Source: Methanocaldococcus lauensis
Lineage (GTDB): Archaea > AGJL01 > Methanococci > Methanococcales > Methanocaldococcaceae
Length of the DNA stretch: 64,000 nucleotides
Assembly (NCBI RefSeq): GCF_902827225.1
Contig: NZ_LR792632.1
Coordinates: forward strand, 1,011,030 to 1,075,029
Direction of reading: 5' to 3'
The translations under genes were made by a program, and so were the position numbers. How positions within the stretch are numbered: position 1 is the stretch's first letter; each line of letters opens with the position of its first letter. Under the pieces are notes generated by a model. That model worked only from the letters and a program-made list of their open reading frames with translations, did no database searches and was not told the origin of the DNA. Below are positions 19,546 through 27,929 of the stretch, piece by piece.

Positions 19546-19630
19546 GCGGGGGTGGCCCAGCCTGGTACGGCGCGGGACTGCTAATCCCGTTGGGCATCGC
19601 CCAGCCCGGGTTCAAATCCCGGCCCCCGCG
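19546..19630 (+). tRNA. tRNA-Ser (anticodon GCU)
   Basis: 85 nt class II tRNA. The acceptor stem GCGGGGG pairs with CCCCCGC at 19623-19629, with discriminator G. The anticodon stem CGGGA/TCCCG encloses loop CTGCTAA, giving anticodon GCU for AGC/AGU serine codons. A long variable arm (TGGGC ATC GCCCA) is characteristic of tRNA-Ser. The T arm CCGGG-TTCAAAT-CCCGG is intact. CCA is not encoded. No intron. GC content is far above the surroundings, as expected in a hyperthermophile. Confidence 0.98.
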
Positions 19631-19632
19631 TC

Positions 19633-19649
19633 ATGCTTTTTCTCTTTTA
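19633..19649 (+). terminator. T-rich terminator after tRNA-Ser
   Basis: ATGCTTTTTCTCTTTTA directly follows the tRNA 3' end. Oligo-T stretches are the usual archaeal termination signal. Confidence 0.5.
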
Positions 19650-19840
19650 TTTGGGATTATTTGCTTAAGTCCTACAATATTTTACTCTCCTTTTATGTAA
19701 TATCTCAATGAATCTTTGAAAGGACTATATTTTGATATTTTTGATATAGTAGATATTATATAGTTATAAGATTTTAAATATGGGTATATATAAATATTTC
19801 TATAAATTAAATTATGTAAAATTAAGCAAAATGTGAAACT

Positions 19841-20320
19841 ATGAAATTTAGAAAATTAAAAAAAAGAGAAATTGATTTGATAAAAGAGGAGTTATGTAGT
19901 TATACTGAAAAAAGTTACGCTAATAATTTCAAATATGAAAATTTAGTTGTTTTAGAGGGATATTGGTTAACTGTTTGCTACACCAATGAAGAAACAATAA
20001 AAAATTTAAATAAGTTTGAGGAGATATTTTCAGTAGGAAATATATTTGGTGAAATTAAAAGAAAATTTAGATTATCTTTAGAGGGCTTTACATTAATATC
20101 TCCCTATATAATAAATAACTATGCAGTTGTAAATAAAAGAGGTGAAACATTATTTTTATATGGAAGAGATATATTTAAAGAGTCAATTATAGAGGTTAAG
20201 GGCTCTGGGAGAATAGTTGTCTTTAATGAAAATAAAGAAGTTTTAGGTATAGGATTTTTAGAAAATAATATTATTAAAAATATAAAAGATAAAGGATGGT
20301 ATTTAAGAGAAGGAGGATAA
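19841..20320 (+). CDS. PUA-domain protein (pre-PUA/NIP7-like, probable ribosome biogenesis)
   Basis: 159 aa. The N-terminal half (to about 85) is a small alpha-beta domain; the C-terminal half is a PUA fold beginning [22 protein letters not shown] and containing [17 protein letters not shown] domains bind structured rRNA or tRNA; this architecture (COG3270-like) is found in archaeal proteins related to rRNA modification. It is 36 bp upstream of the next gene on the same strand, which is uncharacterised. Confidence 0.72.
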   Translation: MKFRKLKKREIDLIKEELCSYTEKSYANNFKYENLVVLEGYWLTVCYTNEETIKNLNKFEEIFSVGNIFGEIKRKFRLSLEGFTLISPYIINNYAVVNKRGETLFLYGRDIFKESIIEVKGSGRIVVFNENKEVLGIGFLENNIIKNIKDKGWYLREGG

Positions 20321-20356
20321 TTTATAGATACCATATAACTAATTTAGGTGAAATTA

Positions 20357-21160
20357 ATGAAGTCTAAGGAATTAGCTCAAAAAATTTTATATGATATTTA
20401 CAAAAATTTAGATGAATTTTCAAAGGACATAATTAGAGGAGATCTTGCTGAAATTGAATTTAAAGGATTTTACATAAAAGGAAAAAATGGGGAGAAAGTT
20501 TATATTAGAAATTTAGAAGATTTTAAAAACTTGGAAGATTTTGAAGTAGAAATGAGAAAGTATAAATTAAAAAGTATTAATTTAAAAAACTTAGACGATG
20601 GTTTAATGATTATTAATTTATCTTCGAGAGTTAGTAAAAACTACAAATTTGAAGGGAATAATTACTCAATAGTTTATCCTTCAAATAACAACACAACAAT
20701 AGAACTTAAAGAGAGAATGTTAAAATGGATGGAGTTAAATGATGAAGAATTAGATGAAAAGATTATTGAATTTGATACTAAAATTAACAATATACTTGAA
20801 GATTTATTGGAAAATATAAACATAAAAGAAGAAATATCAGTTTATGTAGATGTGTTTATGGATATAAATAAAATAGAGAACTTTGTAGAAAAATATGATG
20901 ATGACAAAATAATAATTTGGATACATCCTGTATTTTTATTCTCAAATGATGATGTTTTAAGAGGACTTTTGGCTTATGAACTTTCAAAATTTAAAAGTAA
21001 AGTGTTAGAGATAGGATATAGAGATGTTATAAAATACTGTAAGGAGTTGAAAAAATTAACTAACAAAAAGCCAAAGATTCTCGAAAAAATCAAAAATATT
21101 GCTAACAAATATGGAGACACAGATTCATTAAACTTAATTAACGAAATTGAAAATGAATAA
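20357..21160 (+). CDS. Conserved hypothetical protein
   Basis: 267 aa soluble protein I do not recognise. The N-terminal part is acidic and mixed; near residues 165-215 a hydrophobic strand-helix unit (IIIWIHPVFLFS, then LRGLLAYELSKF) looks like the place where metalloproteases carry HExxH, but the sequence is AYELSK, so the zinc motif is absent. No signal peptide or membrane helix. Start moved from GTG 20348 to ATG 20357, which follows TTAGGTGAAATTA. It ends 11 bp from the convergent NOG1-type gene. Confidence 0.7.
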   Translation: MKSKELAQKILYDIYKNLDEFSKDIIRGDLAEIEFKGFYIKGKNGEKVYIRNLEDFKNLEDFEVEMRKYKLKSINLKNLDDGLMIINLSSRVSKNYKFEGNNYSIVYPSNNNTTIELKERMLKWMELNDEELDEKIIEFDTKINNILEDLLENINIKEEISVYVDVFMDINKIENFVEKYDDDKIIIWIHPVFLFSNDDVLRGLLAYELSKFKSKVLEIGYRDVIKYCKELKKLTNKKPKILEKIKNIANKYGDTDSLNLINEIENE

Positions 21161-21171
21161 AAAATAAAAAA

Positions 21172-22227
21172 TTAGTTGTTATTCTCATTCGCCAACTCTT
21201 TTATATTTTCTCTATTGGTAAATAAAAGTTTTTTAAAGAAATATTCTTTTAACTCCTCCAAACCAATTCCTTTATCAGCAGATATTTTAAATATTTTCTC
21301 CACTCCTATTTCTTTTAACTTTTCCTCTATATTTTTAATTTTTCCTTCATCCTCAACTAAATCAATTTTATTTATTGCTACAACAATAGGAACCTTAAAT
21401 AATTCTTTTATCTCTTTTAATAAATTTAATTGCTCTTCAATTGTATAGCCGCAAAACTCACTTGCATCTATAATAAACAAAATTAAATTTGCTAAATAGT
21501 TTAATGCCAATATTGCCTGCAACTCTATATCATTTCTTTCATATAATGGACGATCTAACAATCCAGGAGTATCTACAATCTGAATATCTTCCATATATCC
21601 CATATTTATTCCTTTAGTTGTAAATGGATAGTTGTTTATTTCAACATCCGCCCCTGTCAATTTTTTTAACAATGTGGATTTTCCAACATTTGGATAGCCA
21701 GCGATTACAACAGTTGGAAGATTTTTGAATGTCGGTAAATTTTTCAATTTTTCTCTTGCAACTGCCACAAAAGCCATTTCTGGGTGAATTTGATTTAATA
21801 TTGACTTTACTCTCCCAACGAATTCTTTTCTTAATTTTCCTGCCTGTTGTGGAGTTCTTGCTTTTCTAATCTTTTTAGCATACTCATTACCTAATTTTCT
21901 AACTAATTCAGATGCCCACTTAAATGCACCCAATGACTTTTTAAATTCATCTACTCCTACTAAAACTTCAACCATTTCCTGATAAAATTTAGGTAGTTTT
22001 CTTACTGGGGGAGTTTTATCTATAACTTTTTGTAAATTGTCTGCCACAACTGACGCAATAGTTCTCACTTTATGCTCCTCTACATATCTCGCCTTTAACA
22101 ACCAAGGTAATTCTTTTTTTCTCATTTCATTGGCTACTTTTTCTCCCCTTCTTAATGCCTTAGCCATTAATTCATCAGGCATCAATATAGTAGGCATTTT
22201 TTTAAAAGGATTTTCTTCTTTACTCAT
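21172..22227 (-). CDS. NOG1-family GTPase
   Basis: 351 aa. The N-terminal helical NOG1 domain (about 1-165; FKKMPTILMPDELMAKALRR, ASELVRKLGNEYAKKIRKA) is followed by a circular G domain: P-loop GYPNVGKST (177-185), TTKGI switch I, DTPGLLDRP switch II, NKIDLV and SADKGIG. Members bind the large ribosomal subunit during its assembly. Shorter than eukaryotic NOG1, as is normal in archaea. The ATG at 22227 follows GGTGAAATCT. Last gene of the CBS-pyrI-dehydratase group. Confidence 0.93.
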   Translation of the reverse strand: MSKEENPFKKMPTILMPDELMAKALRRGEKVANEMRKKELPWLLKARYVEEHKVRTIASVVADNLQKVIDKTPPVRKLPKFYQEMVEVLVGVDEFKKSLGAFKWASELVRKLGNEYAKKIRKARTPQQAGKLRKEFVGRVKSILNQIHPEMAFVAVAREKLKNLPTFKNLPTVVIAGYPNVGKSTLLKKLTGADVEINNYPFTTKGINMGYMEDIQIVDTPGLLDRPLYERNDIELQAILALNYLANLILFIIDASEFCGYTIEEQLNLLKEIKELFKVPIVVAINKIDLVEDEGKIKNIEEKLKEIGVEKIFKISADKGIGLEELKEYFFKKLLFTNRENIKELANENNN

Positions 22228-22331
22228 AGATTTCACCACATTTTAGTTTAAAATTTTAAAAATTCAAAAAATTTAATATAAATTATATCAAAATCATTAA
22301 AAACTAAAACAACAAACCTAATAAAAATAAA

Positions 22332-22724
22332 TTACTCTTTGTTTAAAATTTTTACAACTCCTCTATTTCCATCAACTATTATTATATCTCCTGTTTTTAT
22401 TTTTTCTATATCTACTTTATCAACCAATGGAATTCCTCCTAAAATAGCACCTGTGGCTACAATAGGCTCACATTCTTTATTAACTATCCCTTTTAAAATT
22501 CCTCTTTTTGCCAAACCATATATAACATAAGAACCAACAGTGCTTCCTTTCCCATAAGGAAATACAAAAATTTTTCCTTTCAATGATTGTCCATATATGT
22601 CGCTATCTTTATCTATAACATTTCCCTCCTTATCAACTCCTCCCAAAAAAGAGAAGGGTTTGTTTGAGACAATTGCAATTCCCTTAACAACTCCTTTTGA
22701 TATACTTCTACCTTTTAATTCCAT
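22332..22724 (-). CDS. Phosphomevalonate dehydratase small subunit (aconitase X swivel domain, DUF126)
   Basis: 130 aa swivelling beta-alpha domain with the family motifs KGRSISKGVVKG, YGQSLKGKIFVFPYGKGSTVGSYVIYGL and IPLVDKVD. It pairs with the large subunit at 12830-14038 to form the archaeal mevalonate pathway dehydratase. The frame opens at a TTG at 22745 that overlaps the pyrI end, but ATG 22724 gives the family's usual N-terminus (MELKGRSISKG) and is chosen. It sits between pyrI and the NOG1 gene on the minus strand. Confidence 0.9.
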   Translation of the reverse strand: MELKGRSISKGVVKGIAIVSNKPFSFLGGVDKEGNVIDKDSDIYGQSLKGKIFVFPYGKGSTVGSYVIYGLAKRGILKGIVNKECEPIVATGAILGGIPLVDKVDIEKIKTGDIIIVDGNRGVVKILNKE

Positions 22725-22737
22725 AAAAATCCCTAAT

Positions 22738-23178
22738 TTATTCAAAAACTATTTTATTTAAAACTTTTTCACAATAGTAACATCTAATTTTTAATGGATT
22801 TTTATTTTCAATTATAAATTTTCCTTTAATATTTTCTTTATTTGTTATACAGTTTGGATTTGTACATTTTAGTGTTCCCTCTATATTGTCAGGTATTTGT
22901 GGTTTAAGTTTCTTAACAACATTTCCATTTCTTATGATATTTATAGTTACATCAGGAGAAATTAAAGATATTTTATCAACATCCTTCTTTTTTAATTCAA
23001 TTCCTTCAATTTTTAGAATATCTTTTTTACCCTTCTTTTTTGAAGGAACATTTATTGCTATCATTACAGAGGTTTCATTAGGAATGTTTAAAATTTTATA
23101 TACCATTAACGCTTTTCCTGCATCTATGTGATCAATTACAGTTCCATTTCTAATTTTTTTTACTTTGAGTTCACTCAA
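22738..23178 (-). CDS. pyrI: Aspartate carbamoyltransferase regulatory subunit
   Basis: 146 aa. The N-terminal nucleotide effector domain (about 1-100) is followed by the zinc domain with C105, C110, C133 and C136, matching the four-cysteine spacing of E. coli PyrI. It gives the pyrB catalytic trimer allosteric control by CTP/ATP in pyrimidine synthesis. The start is TTG at 23178, supported by GGTGAT five bases before it; no ATG is available. It begins 16 bp after the CBS gene. pyrB is not in the window; pyrC is at 41801. Confidence 0.95.
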   Translation of the reverse strand: MSELKVKKIRNGTVIDHIDAGKALMVYKILNIPNETSVMIAINVPSKKKGKKDILKIEGIELKKKDVDKISLISPDVTINIIRNGNVVKKLKPQIPDNIEGTLKCTNPNCITNKENIKGKFIIENKNPLKIRCYYCEKVLNKIVFE

Positions 23179-23193
23179 AAGATCACCAAGGTG

Positions 23194-24477
23194 TTATTTT
23201 TCTTCATTTTGTTCTATATTTTCATTTTCTTTGGTATATTCTTCGGGAACATATTCTTCATATAGTTGCTCTTTAATTTCTCTTCCTATATGTTTTGGAT
23301 GATATTTATCAAAATCAGCCTCCAACTGTCTTAACACTGAGTCTAATGATTCCTTTAATATATCTATAAATTCCCATCTTTCGTGCTCTGAAATATATGC
23401 GATATCTTCTCCTTCTGCTTCTAATTTATTAGGTAATGAAGCTTTTGGTCTACCTTCTCCAACATACAACTTATTTGGAGTTTTTACATATGTTGTAATT
23501 CTATAATATGGAACTCCTCCCTTATCTCTATCTTTTTTAATATTTATCTTTATCCAGTGAATTTTTCCTGCCTGTTTAACCATCTTTTTGACTTCTGTTG
23601 CAATAATTCTTTCTGCAAGATCTTTAACTTCTGGATCTAACATTCCATGAATTTCTACTTCAATCATTGCCCCTTTCTTCAAATCAGCTATATACTTTAT
23701 AATGTCTAACCTTGTAACAATTCCCTTTAAAGACTTACCTTTTACAACAGGAACTCCCCTAATATCATACTCTTGCATAACTCTTGCCGCATCTGCTGCA
23801 CTTGCATCTACATCAACAGTTATTAATGGGGTATTCATAATTAACTTAACTGGCTGTCCCATTCTTGGAACTTTTTCTCCTTTTACTTCTCCATAAGTCA
23901 TTCTTCTTTTTGGTTTGTAAATCTTTTTGATAATATCTACCTCAGTAACCATTCCAACAGGATTTCCTTCATCATCAACAACTACCAACCTACCAATGTT
24001 ATTATCTCTCATTAATGCTCTTGCCTTACCAATAGAATCATTTTCATTGATTGTTATTACATTTCTCGTCATTATCTTTGTAATTTTAGTATCTTTCATT
24101 ATCTTTGATCTTGCGGCTCTTGCCATAATGTCATAGTCAGTAATTATCCCTACTAATTTTCCTTCATCATTTACTATTGGTGCTGCTCTTTGCCCACTTT
24201 CAAGCATTTCACATACAGCGTCTAAAACAGGAGTATCTTCGTGTATGTAGTGTGGCTTATACATTAATGTTCTAACTTCTTCCTGAACTGATGATGCTAA
24301 TAACAAATCTCTTATACTTATTAAATAGTATTCCTCTTTATCATCTTTCTTATCAACTACAATTAAATGGTGAAAGCCATTCTCTTCCATTATACCTATT
24401 GCTTTTGATATTGGAGTTTCAGGAGTTACTGTAACTACATCTCTTGTCATTATTTCCTTTACTGGCTCTGTAAACAT
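23194..24477 (-). CDS. Four-CBS-domain protein with C-terminal HPF/S30AE-like domain
   Basis: 427 aa. Four CBS motifs (starting near residues 1, 69, 130 and 205: VKEIMTRDVVTV, YKPHYIHEDTP, ITKIMTRNVITI, VKLIMNTPLITV) form two Bateman modules that probably bind adenine nucleotides. Residues about 270-400 (MIEVEIHGMLDPEVKDLAERII, then KINIKKDRDKGG, YVGEGRPKASLPNKLEAEG, SVLRQLEADFDKY) resemble a ribosome hibernation factor-like alpha-beta domain. The tail is acidic. First gene of the minus-strand group with pyrI. An energy-sensing role at the ribosome is inference. Confidence 0.82.
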   Translation of the reverse strand: MFTEPVKEIMTRDVVTVTPETPISKAIGIMEENGFHHLIVVDKKDDKEEYYLISIRDLLLASSVQEEVRTLMYKPHYIHEDTPVLDAVCEMLESGQRAAPIVNDEGKLVGIITDYDIMARAARSKIMKDTKITKIMTRNVITINENDSIGKARALMRDNNIGRLVVVDDEGNPVGMVTEVDIIKKIYKPKRRMTYGEVKGEKVPRMGQPVKLIMNTPLITVDVDASAADAARVMQEYDIRGVPVVKGKSLKGIVTRLDIIKYIADLKKGAMIEVEIHGMLDPEVKDLAERIIATEVKKMVKQAGKIHWIKINIKKDRDKGGVPYYRITTYVKTPNKLYVGEGRPKASLPNKLEAEGEDIAYISEHERWEFIDILKESLDSVLRQLEADFDKYHPKHIGREIKEQLYEEYVPEEYTKENENIEQNEEK

Positions 24478-24602
24478 TTATCCCACCTTATGTGACTGTC
24501 TTTTCCAATGTTTTTCTATTTACTTACAATTTAAATTAAGATAATTAGCATTTATAAAACTATCTATCAGAGGCTATAATTTATATAAGTTCCCATACCT
24601 AA

Positions 24603-25460
24603 TTAAATGGTTATTTCATCTATTTTTACTTTTTTATATGCTTTTCTATCCGCCCAGCATTGAATGCAAATTCCTACTGGTAATGAGGCAGTATGACATC
24701 CAGATATTTCAATAAATACATCTAAGGCAGTTATTTTGCCTCCCAAACCCATAGCCCCAATACCCAATTTATTTATATCTTCTAAAAGTTCCTTTTCCAA
24801 TTTTGCTATATTTTCATCTTTATGTCTCTCTCCTATATTTCTTAACAATGCTTTTTTAGCTAATTTTAACGCTACATCAGATGTTCCTCCAATACCTATA
24901 CCAACAACTATTGGAGGGCATGGCTTTCCTCCAGCATTTGCAACAGTTTCAAGGACAAATTTCTTTATTCCTTTAATTCCCTCTGAAGGAGTAAGCATCT
25001 TTAAAGCACTCATATTTTCGCTACCAGCACCTTTTGGGAAAACAGTTATTTCTATCTCCCTATCTAAGTTTTTATCAAACTCAATATTTATAAATGGAGC
25101 ATTTAAACCAACATTAGTGCCAAAATTTTCTCTCGTCAATGGATGAACTACATTAGGTCTTAATGGAATTTCCTTTGTTGCTCTTTCTACTCCTTTTTTA
25201 ATTTCTTCAATAATTTTCATAATTTCTGATGAATTTATGTTTTTCCCAATTTTTAAAAATATTATTGGAACACCAGTATCTTGACATAGTGGAATCTCTT
25301 TTTCCTCTGCAATTTTGTTGTTTTCTATGATTGCTTTTAAAATGTTTTTTGATATGCCTTCTTCTTTATTATAGGCATCTTCAATAGCTTTTTTAACATC
25401 ATCTGGAAGATATATAACAGCCTCCTTAAACAATTCAACAACAATATCAGAGATTTTCAT
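24603..25460 (-). CDS. fumA: Fumarate hydratase class I, alpha subunit
   Basis: 285 aa, the N-terminal half of the two-subunit [4Fe-4S] fumarase/tartrate dehydratase. Family motifs: [58 protein letters not shown] and the final cysteine segment [19 protein letters not shown]. It interconverts malate and fumarate, feeding the thiol:fumarate reductase whose A subunit is at 61479. The beta subunit gene is not in this window. AGGTGAAAGA precedes the ATG. Confidence 0.93.
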   Translation of the reverse strand: MKISDIVVELFKEAVIYLPDDVKKAIEDAYNKEEGISKNILKAIIENNKIAEEKEIPLCQDTGVPIIFLKIGKNINSSEIMKIIEEIKKGVERATKEIPLRPNVVHPLTRENFGTNVGLNAPFINIEFDKNLDREIEITVFPKGAGSENMSALKMLTPSEGIKGIKKFVLETVANAGGKPCPPIVVGIGIGGTSDVALKLAKKALLRNIGERHKDENIAKLEKELLEDINKLGIGAMGLGGKITALDVFIEISGCHTASLPVGICIQCWADRKAYKKVKIDEITI

Positions 25461-25500
25461 TCTTTCACCTAATTTTGAGTTTTTTATTTTTTTGCTTATA

Positions 25501-26154
25501 TTAAATTCTCTTCAATAACTCTTTTGGATAATGTAATAAAGTATTTTCCAATTCTTTATGTGTTAATCCTGCTCCTAAACCAACTTTTTTTGCAAACTCA
25601 ACATCAATTAAATCATCTGGTGAATGTGCATCAGTATTTATTAAAGTTTTTAATCCAAATTCTCTTGCAATATTGGCAACAAAACCATTTGTTATATTAT
25701 GCCCTCTTCTTGAAGTAATTTCAACAAATATATCATTTCCTTTTAAATTTTCAGCAGTTTCTTTATCAATAAATCCTGGATGAGCTAAGATATCAACATC
25801 TTCAGATATTGATGCATAATAATTAGTTTTTTCTTCAACCGGCTCAACTACTGTCTCTCCATGAACAACAACAATCTCAGCCCCCAAATCTTTAGCTTTT
25901 TTTGCCAACTTTGGAATAGATTTTGGAGGAATGTGAGTTAGCTCTACACCAACAATAACTATAATATCCCAGTATTTTTTTAATTCTTCTTTTGTAATAG
26001 TAGTTTTTTCAATTAATTCCTTATAGTTGCTAAAATCAGCGTGGTCAGTTATTGCTATTGCCTTATGCTTTAAAACCATAGCCCTTCTAACCAATTCAGA
26101 AGGAATTAATTCTCCATCGCTAAATACAGTATGTGTATGAAAATCATACCTCAT
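25501..26154 (-). CDS. PHP-domain phosphoesterase
   Basis: 217 aa PHP barrel: DFHTHTVFSDGEL metal motif, AITDHADF, VGVELTHI, VVVHGETVVEP, ILAHPGF and NTDAHSPDD, all catalytic His/Asp positions in place. It resembles histidinol phosphatase-like PHP proteins but no pathway partner is adjacent; it lies 40 bp upstream of fumA on the same strand. Substrate unknown. Confidence 0.87.
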   Translation of the reverse strand: MRYDFHTHTVFSDGELIPSELVRRAMVLKHKAIAITDHADFSNYKELIEKTTITKEELKKYWDIIVIVGVELTHIPPKSIPKLAKKAKDLGAEIVVVHGETVVEPVEEKTNYYASISEDVDILAHPGFIDKETAENLKGNDIFVEITSRRGHNITNGFVANIAREFGLKTLINTDAHSPDDLIDVEFAKKVGLGAGLTHKELENTLLHYPKELLKRI

Positions 26155-26279
26155 CTTATCACCAATTGTTTGATATAGAATTTAGATTAAATATCTTTAT
26201 TAAGATTTTTCAACATAATCTGGCTTAATTATATTAATATTTTTTAATTGATAATTAGTCCTAAATGGTGAGTTTTATT

Positions 26280-27032
26280 ATGAACAGTGAAAAAATAGAG
26301 AAACTAAAATCAATATTAAAAGAACTTGGGATAGATACTGCAAGAGAATTAGAGGAAAATGTTGATTTGCAGTATTTGTATTTAAAAAATCTCCAAAAAA
26401 ATCTTAAAGATGATGAATTATTTATTAAATTGGTTATTCTCAATGCATTGGTTAGTTATCAACTATCGTCAACAGGAGAACTCTGGTGGAAAGAATTTTC
26501 AAATTATTGGTCGAATAAAGAGATTATAGATGATATTTTTAAAGAATATAAGGATTTTTTATTAAATTGTAAAAGTAATAGAAGACTTTTAAATATAAAA
26601 ATGAAGAGAATTGATAAGATAAAACCTTTCTTAGAAAATCTAAATATTGAAGATATTAAAAAATATTACAAAAATATGAATATTTTTAGGAATCATATAG
26701 CAAACCAGTTAAAAACAAAAAAAGAATCTAAGACAGTAGTATTTACAGTTAAAATGTTTGGATACGCATCAAGGATCTCGTTTAATAACTTCATCCAATA
26801 CCCTATGGAAATAGAAATACCAAAAGATAGCAGAATTGAAAAATATACAAAAAAATTCACTAACGAAGAACCAATAAAATTTTGGAAAAAAATTGGTAAG
26901 GAAACTAATATTCCTCCACTACATATAGATTCTATTCTTTGGCCTGTTCTTGGAAAATCTTATGAAGTTAGGGAAAGATTAAAAAAATACTGTAATAAAT
27001 CAGATTTAATTTTTAAGTTGGTGGAGTTGTAA
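26280..27032 (+). CDS. Archaeal GO glycosylase/AP lyase (AGOG), 8-oxoguanine repair
   Basis: 250 aa. Matches the AGOG family along its length: LVILNALVSYQLSSTGELWWKEF, KTVVFTVKMFGY with catalytic K158, PKDSRIEKYT with D183, and the IPPLHIDSILW segment. AGOG excises 8-oxoguanine and cleaves the strand by a helix-hairpin-helix GPD-type mechanism. The ATG at 26280 follows GGTGAG with 7-nt spacing; five upstream codons are discarded. The gene is alone on the plus strand, divergent from the PHP gene. Confidence 0.88.
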   Translation: MNSEKIEKLKSILKELGIDTARELEENVDLQYLYLKNLQKNLKDDELFIKLVILNALVSYQLSSTGELWWKEFSNYWSNKEIIDDIFKEYKDFLLNCKSNRRLLNIKMKRIDKIKPFLENLNIEDIKKYYKNMNIFRNHIANQLKTKKESKTVVFTVKMFGYASRISFNNFIQYPMEIEIPKDSRIEKYTKKFTNEEPIKFWKKIGKETNIPPLHIDSILWPVLGKSYEVRERLKKYCNKSDLIFKLVEL

Positions 27033-27062
27033 AACCTTAAAAAAATGAGTTATTTATTTTAT

Positions 27063-27851
27063 TTATTTTTTTGGATGATTGATACAAACACCTCTAACTT
27101 TGATATTATTACTTTTTATAATTTCAATAACATCTTTTATATACTTCTCAGCTTTAACTTTATCAGAGAGTACTTCATAGCTTTCTGGATAATTTTGTTT
27201 TAGCCATTTTCTAAACTCTTTACCGCTTGCCCTTAAGTTTAAAAACTCAAACCAGTAAAAATCTGTAAAATTTTTCGTTTCTTTGATTAATTCTCCAACA
27301 TCAACTAAATTTGGAATTATTGGTGAGATAAAAGCATAGTTCTTAATACCATTTTCATGAAGTATTTTTAAAGCATCCATCCTTTTTTCAGTTGTGGGAT
27401 AGAAGGGTTCTATTTTCTTTTTAATATATTTATTAAATCCATTTATTGTTAAACCTACTTCTATATCTTTAAACTCTTTAAAAACATCTATATCTCTTAA
27501 AACTAAATCAGATTTTGTTAAAATTCCTAATTTAATGTTTTTATTCATACTCTTTAAAATATCTCTTGTAAGTTCTAATTTTTTCTCAATTGGTTGATAT
27601 GGATCGCTAACACTACTCATATAGACTTTTCCTTTTACATTTTCTTTCTTAACGAGTTCTGGAAGATTTTCTTTAACAACAATCCACTCTCCCCATTTCC
27701 CATATTTATACCATCTACACATAAATTTAGCATAGCAATACATACAACTATACTGACAACCAACATATTGATTTATAACATAATCTGCTCCTGGAATCTT
27801 GGTTGGAGTGAAAGATTTTTTAGCTTTTATTTTAATGAGTTTTAGTTTCAT
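27063..27851 (-). CDS. Radical SAM protein, SPL (COG1533) family
   Basis: About 262 aa. The cluster motif is CQYSCMYC (CxxxCxxC) in GADYVINQYVGC, followed by VYMSSVSDPYQPIE and EVGLTINGF, the hallmarks of the spore photoproduct lyase-like Rv2578c/MJ0683 group. Members have no firmly known substrate in archaea; nucleic acid repair or modification is possible. Start chosen at ATG 27851, 7 nt after GGGT; ATG 27863 is the alternative. Convergent with AGOG. Confidence 0.85.
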   Translation of the reverse strand: MKLKLIKIKAKKSFTPTKIPGADYVINQYVGCQYSCMYCYAKFMCRWYKYGKWGEWIVVKENLPELVKKENVKGKVYMSSVSDPYQPIEKKLELTRDILKSMNKNIKLGILTKSDLVLRDIDVFKEFKDIEVGLTINGFNKYIKKKIEPFYPTTEKRMDALKILHENGIKNYAFISPIIPNLVDVGELIKETKNFTDFYWFEFLNLRASGKEFRKWLKQNYPESYEVLSDKVKAEKYIKDVIEIIKSNNIKVRGVCINHPKK

Positions 27852-27929
27852 ACTAATACCCATATAAATTTAGAATCTTCAAAATAATAATTAAGCTTTA
27901 CTTTATATAAAAAAGATTAAAGATAGGAC

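Noticed and set aside
19442-19711. 89-codon open frame on the plus strand
   Set aside because: It reads through the tRNA-Ser gene and its promoter; the peptide is low-complexity and has no ribosome site.
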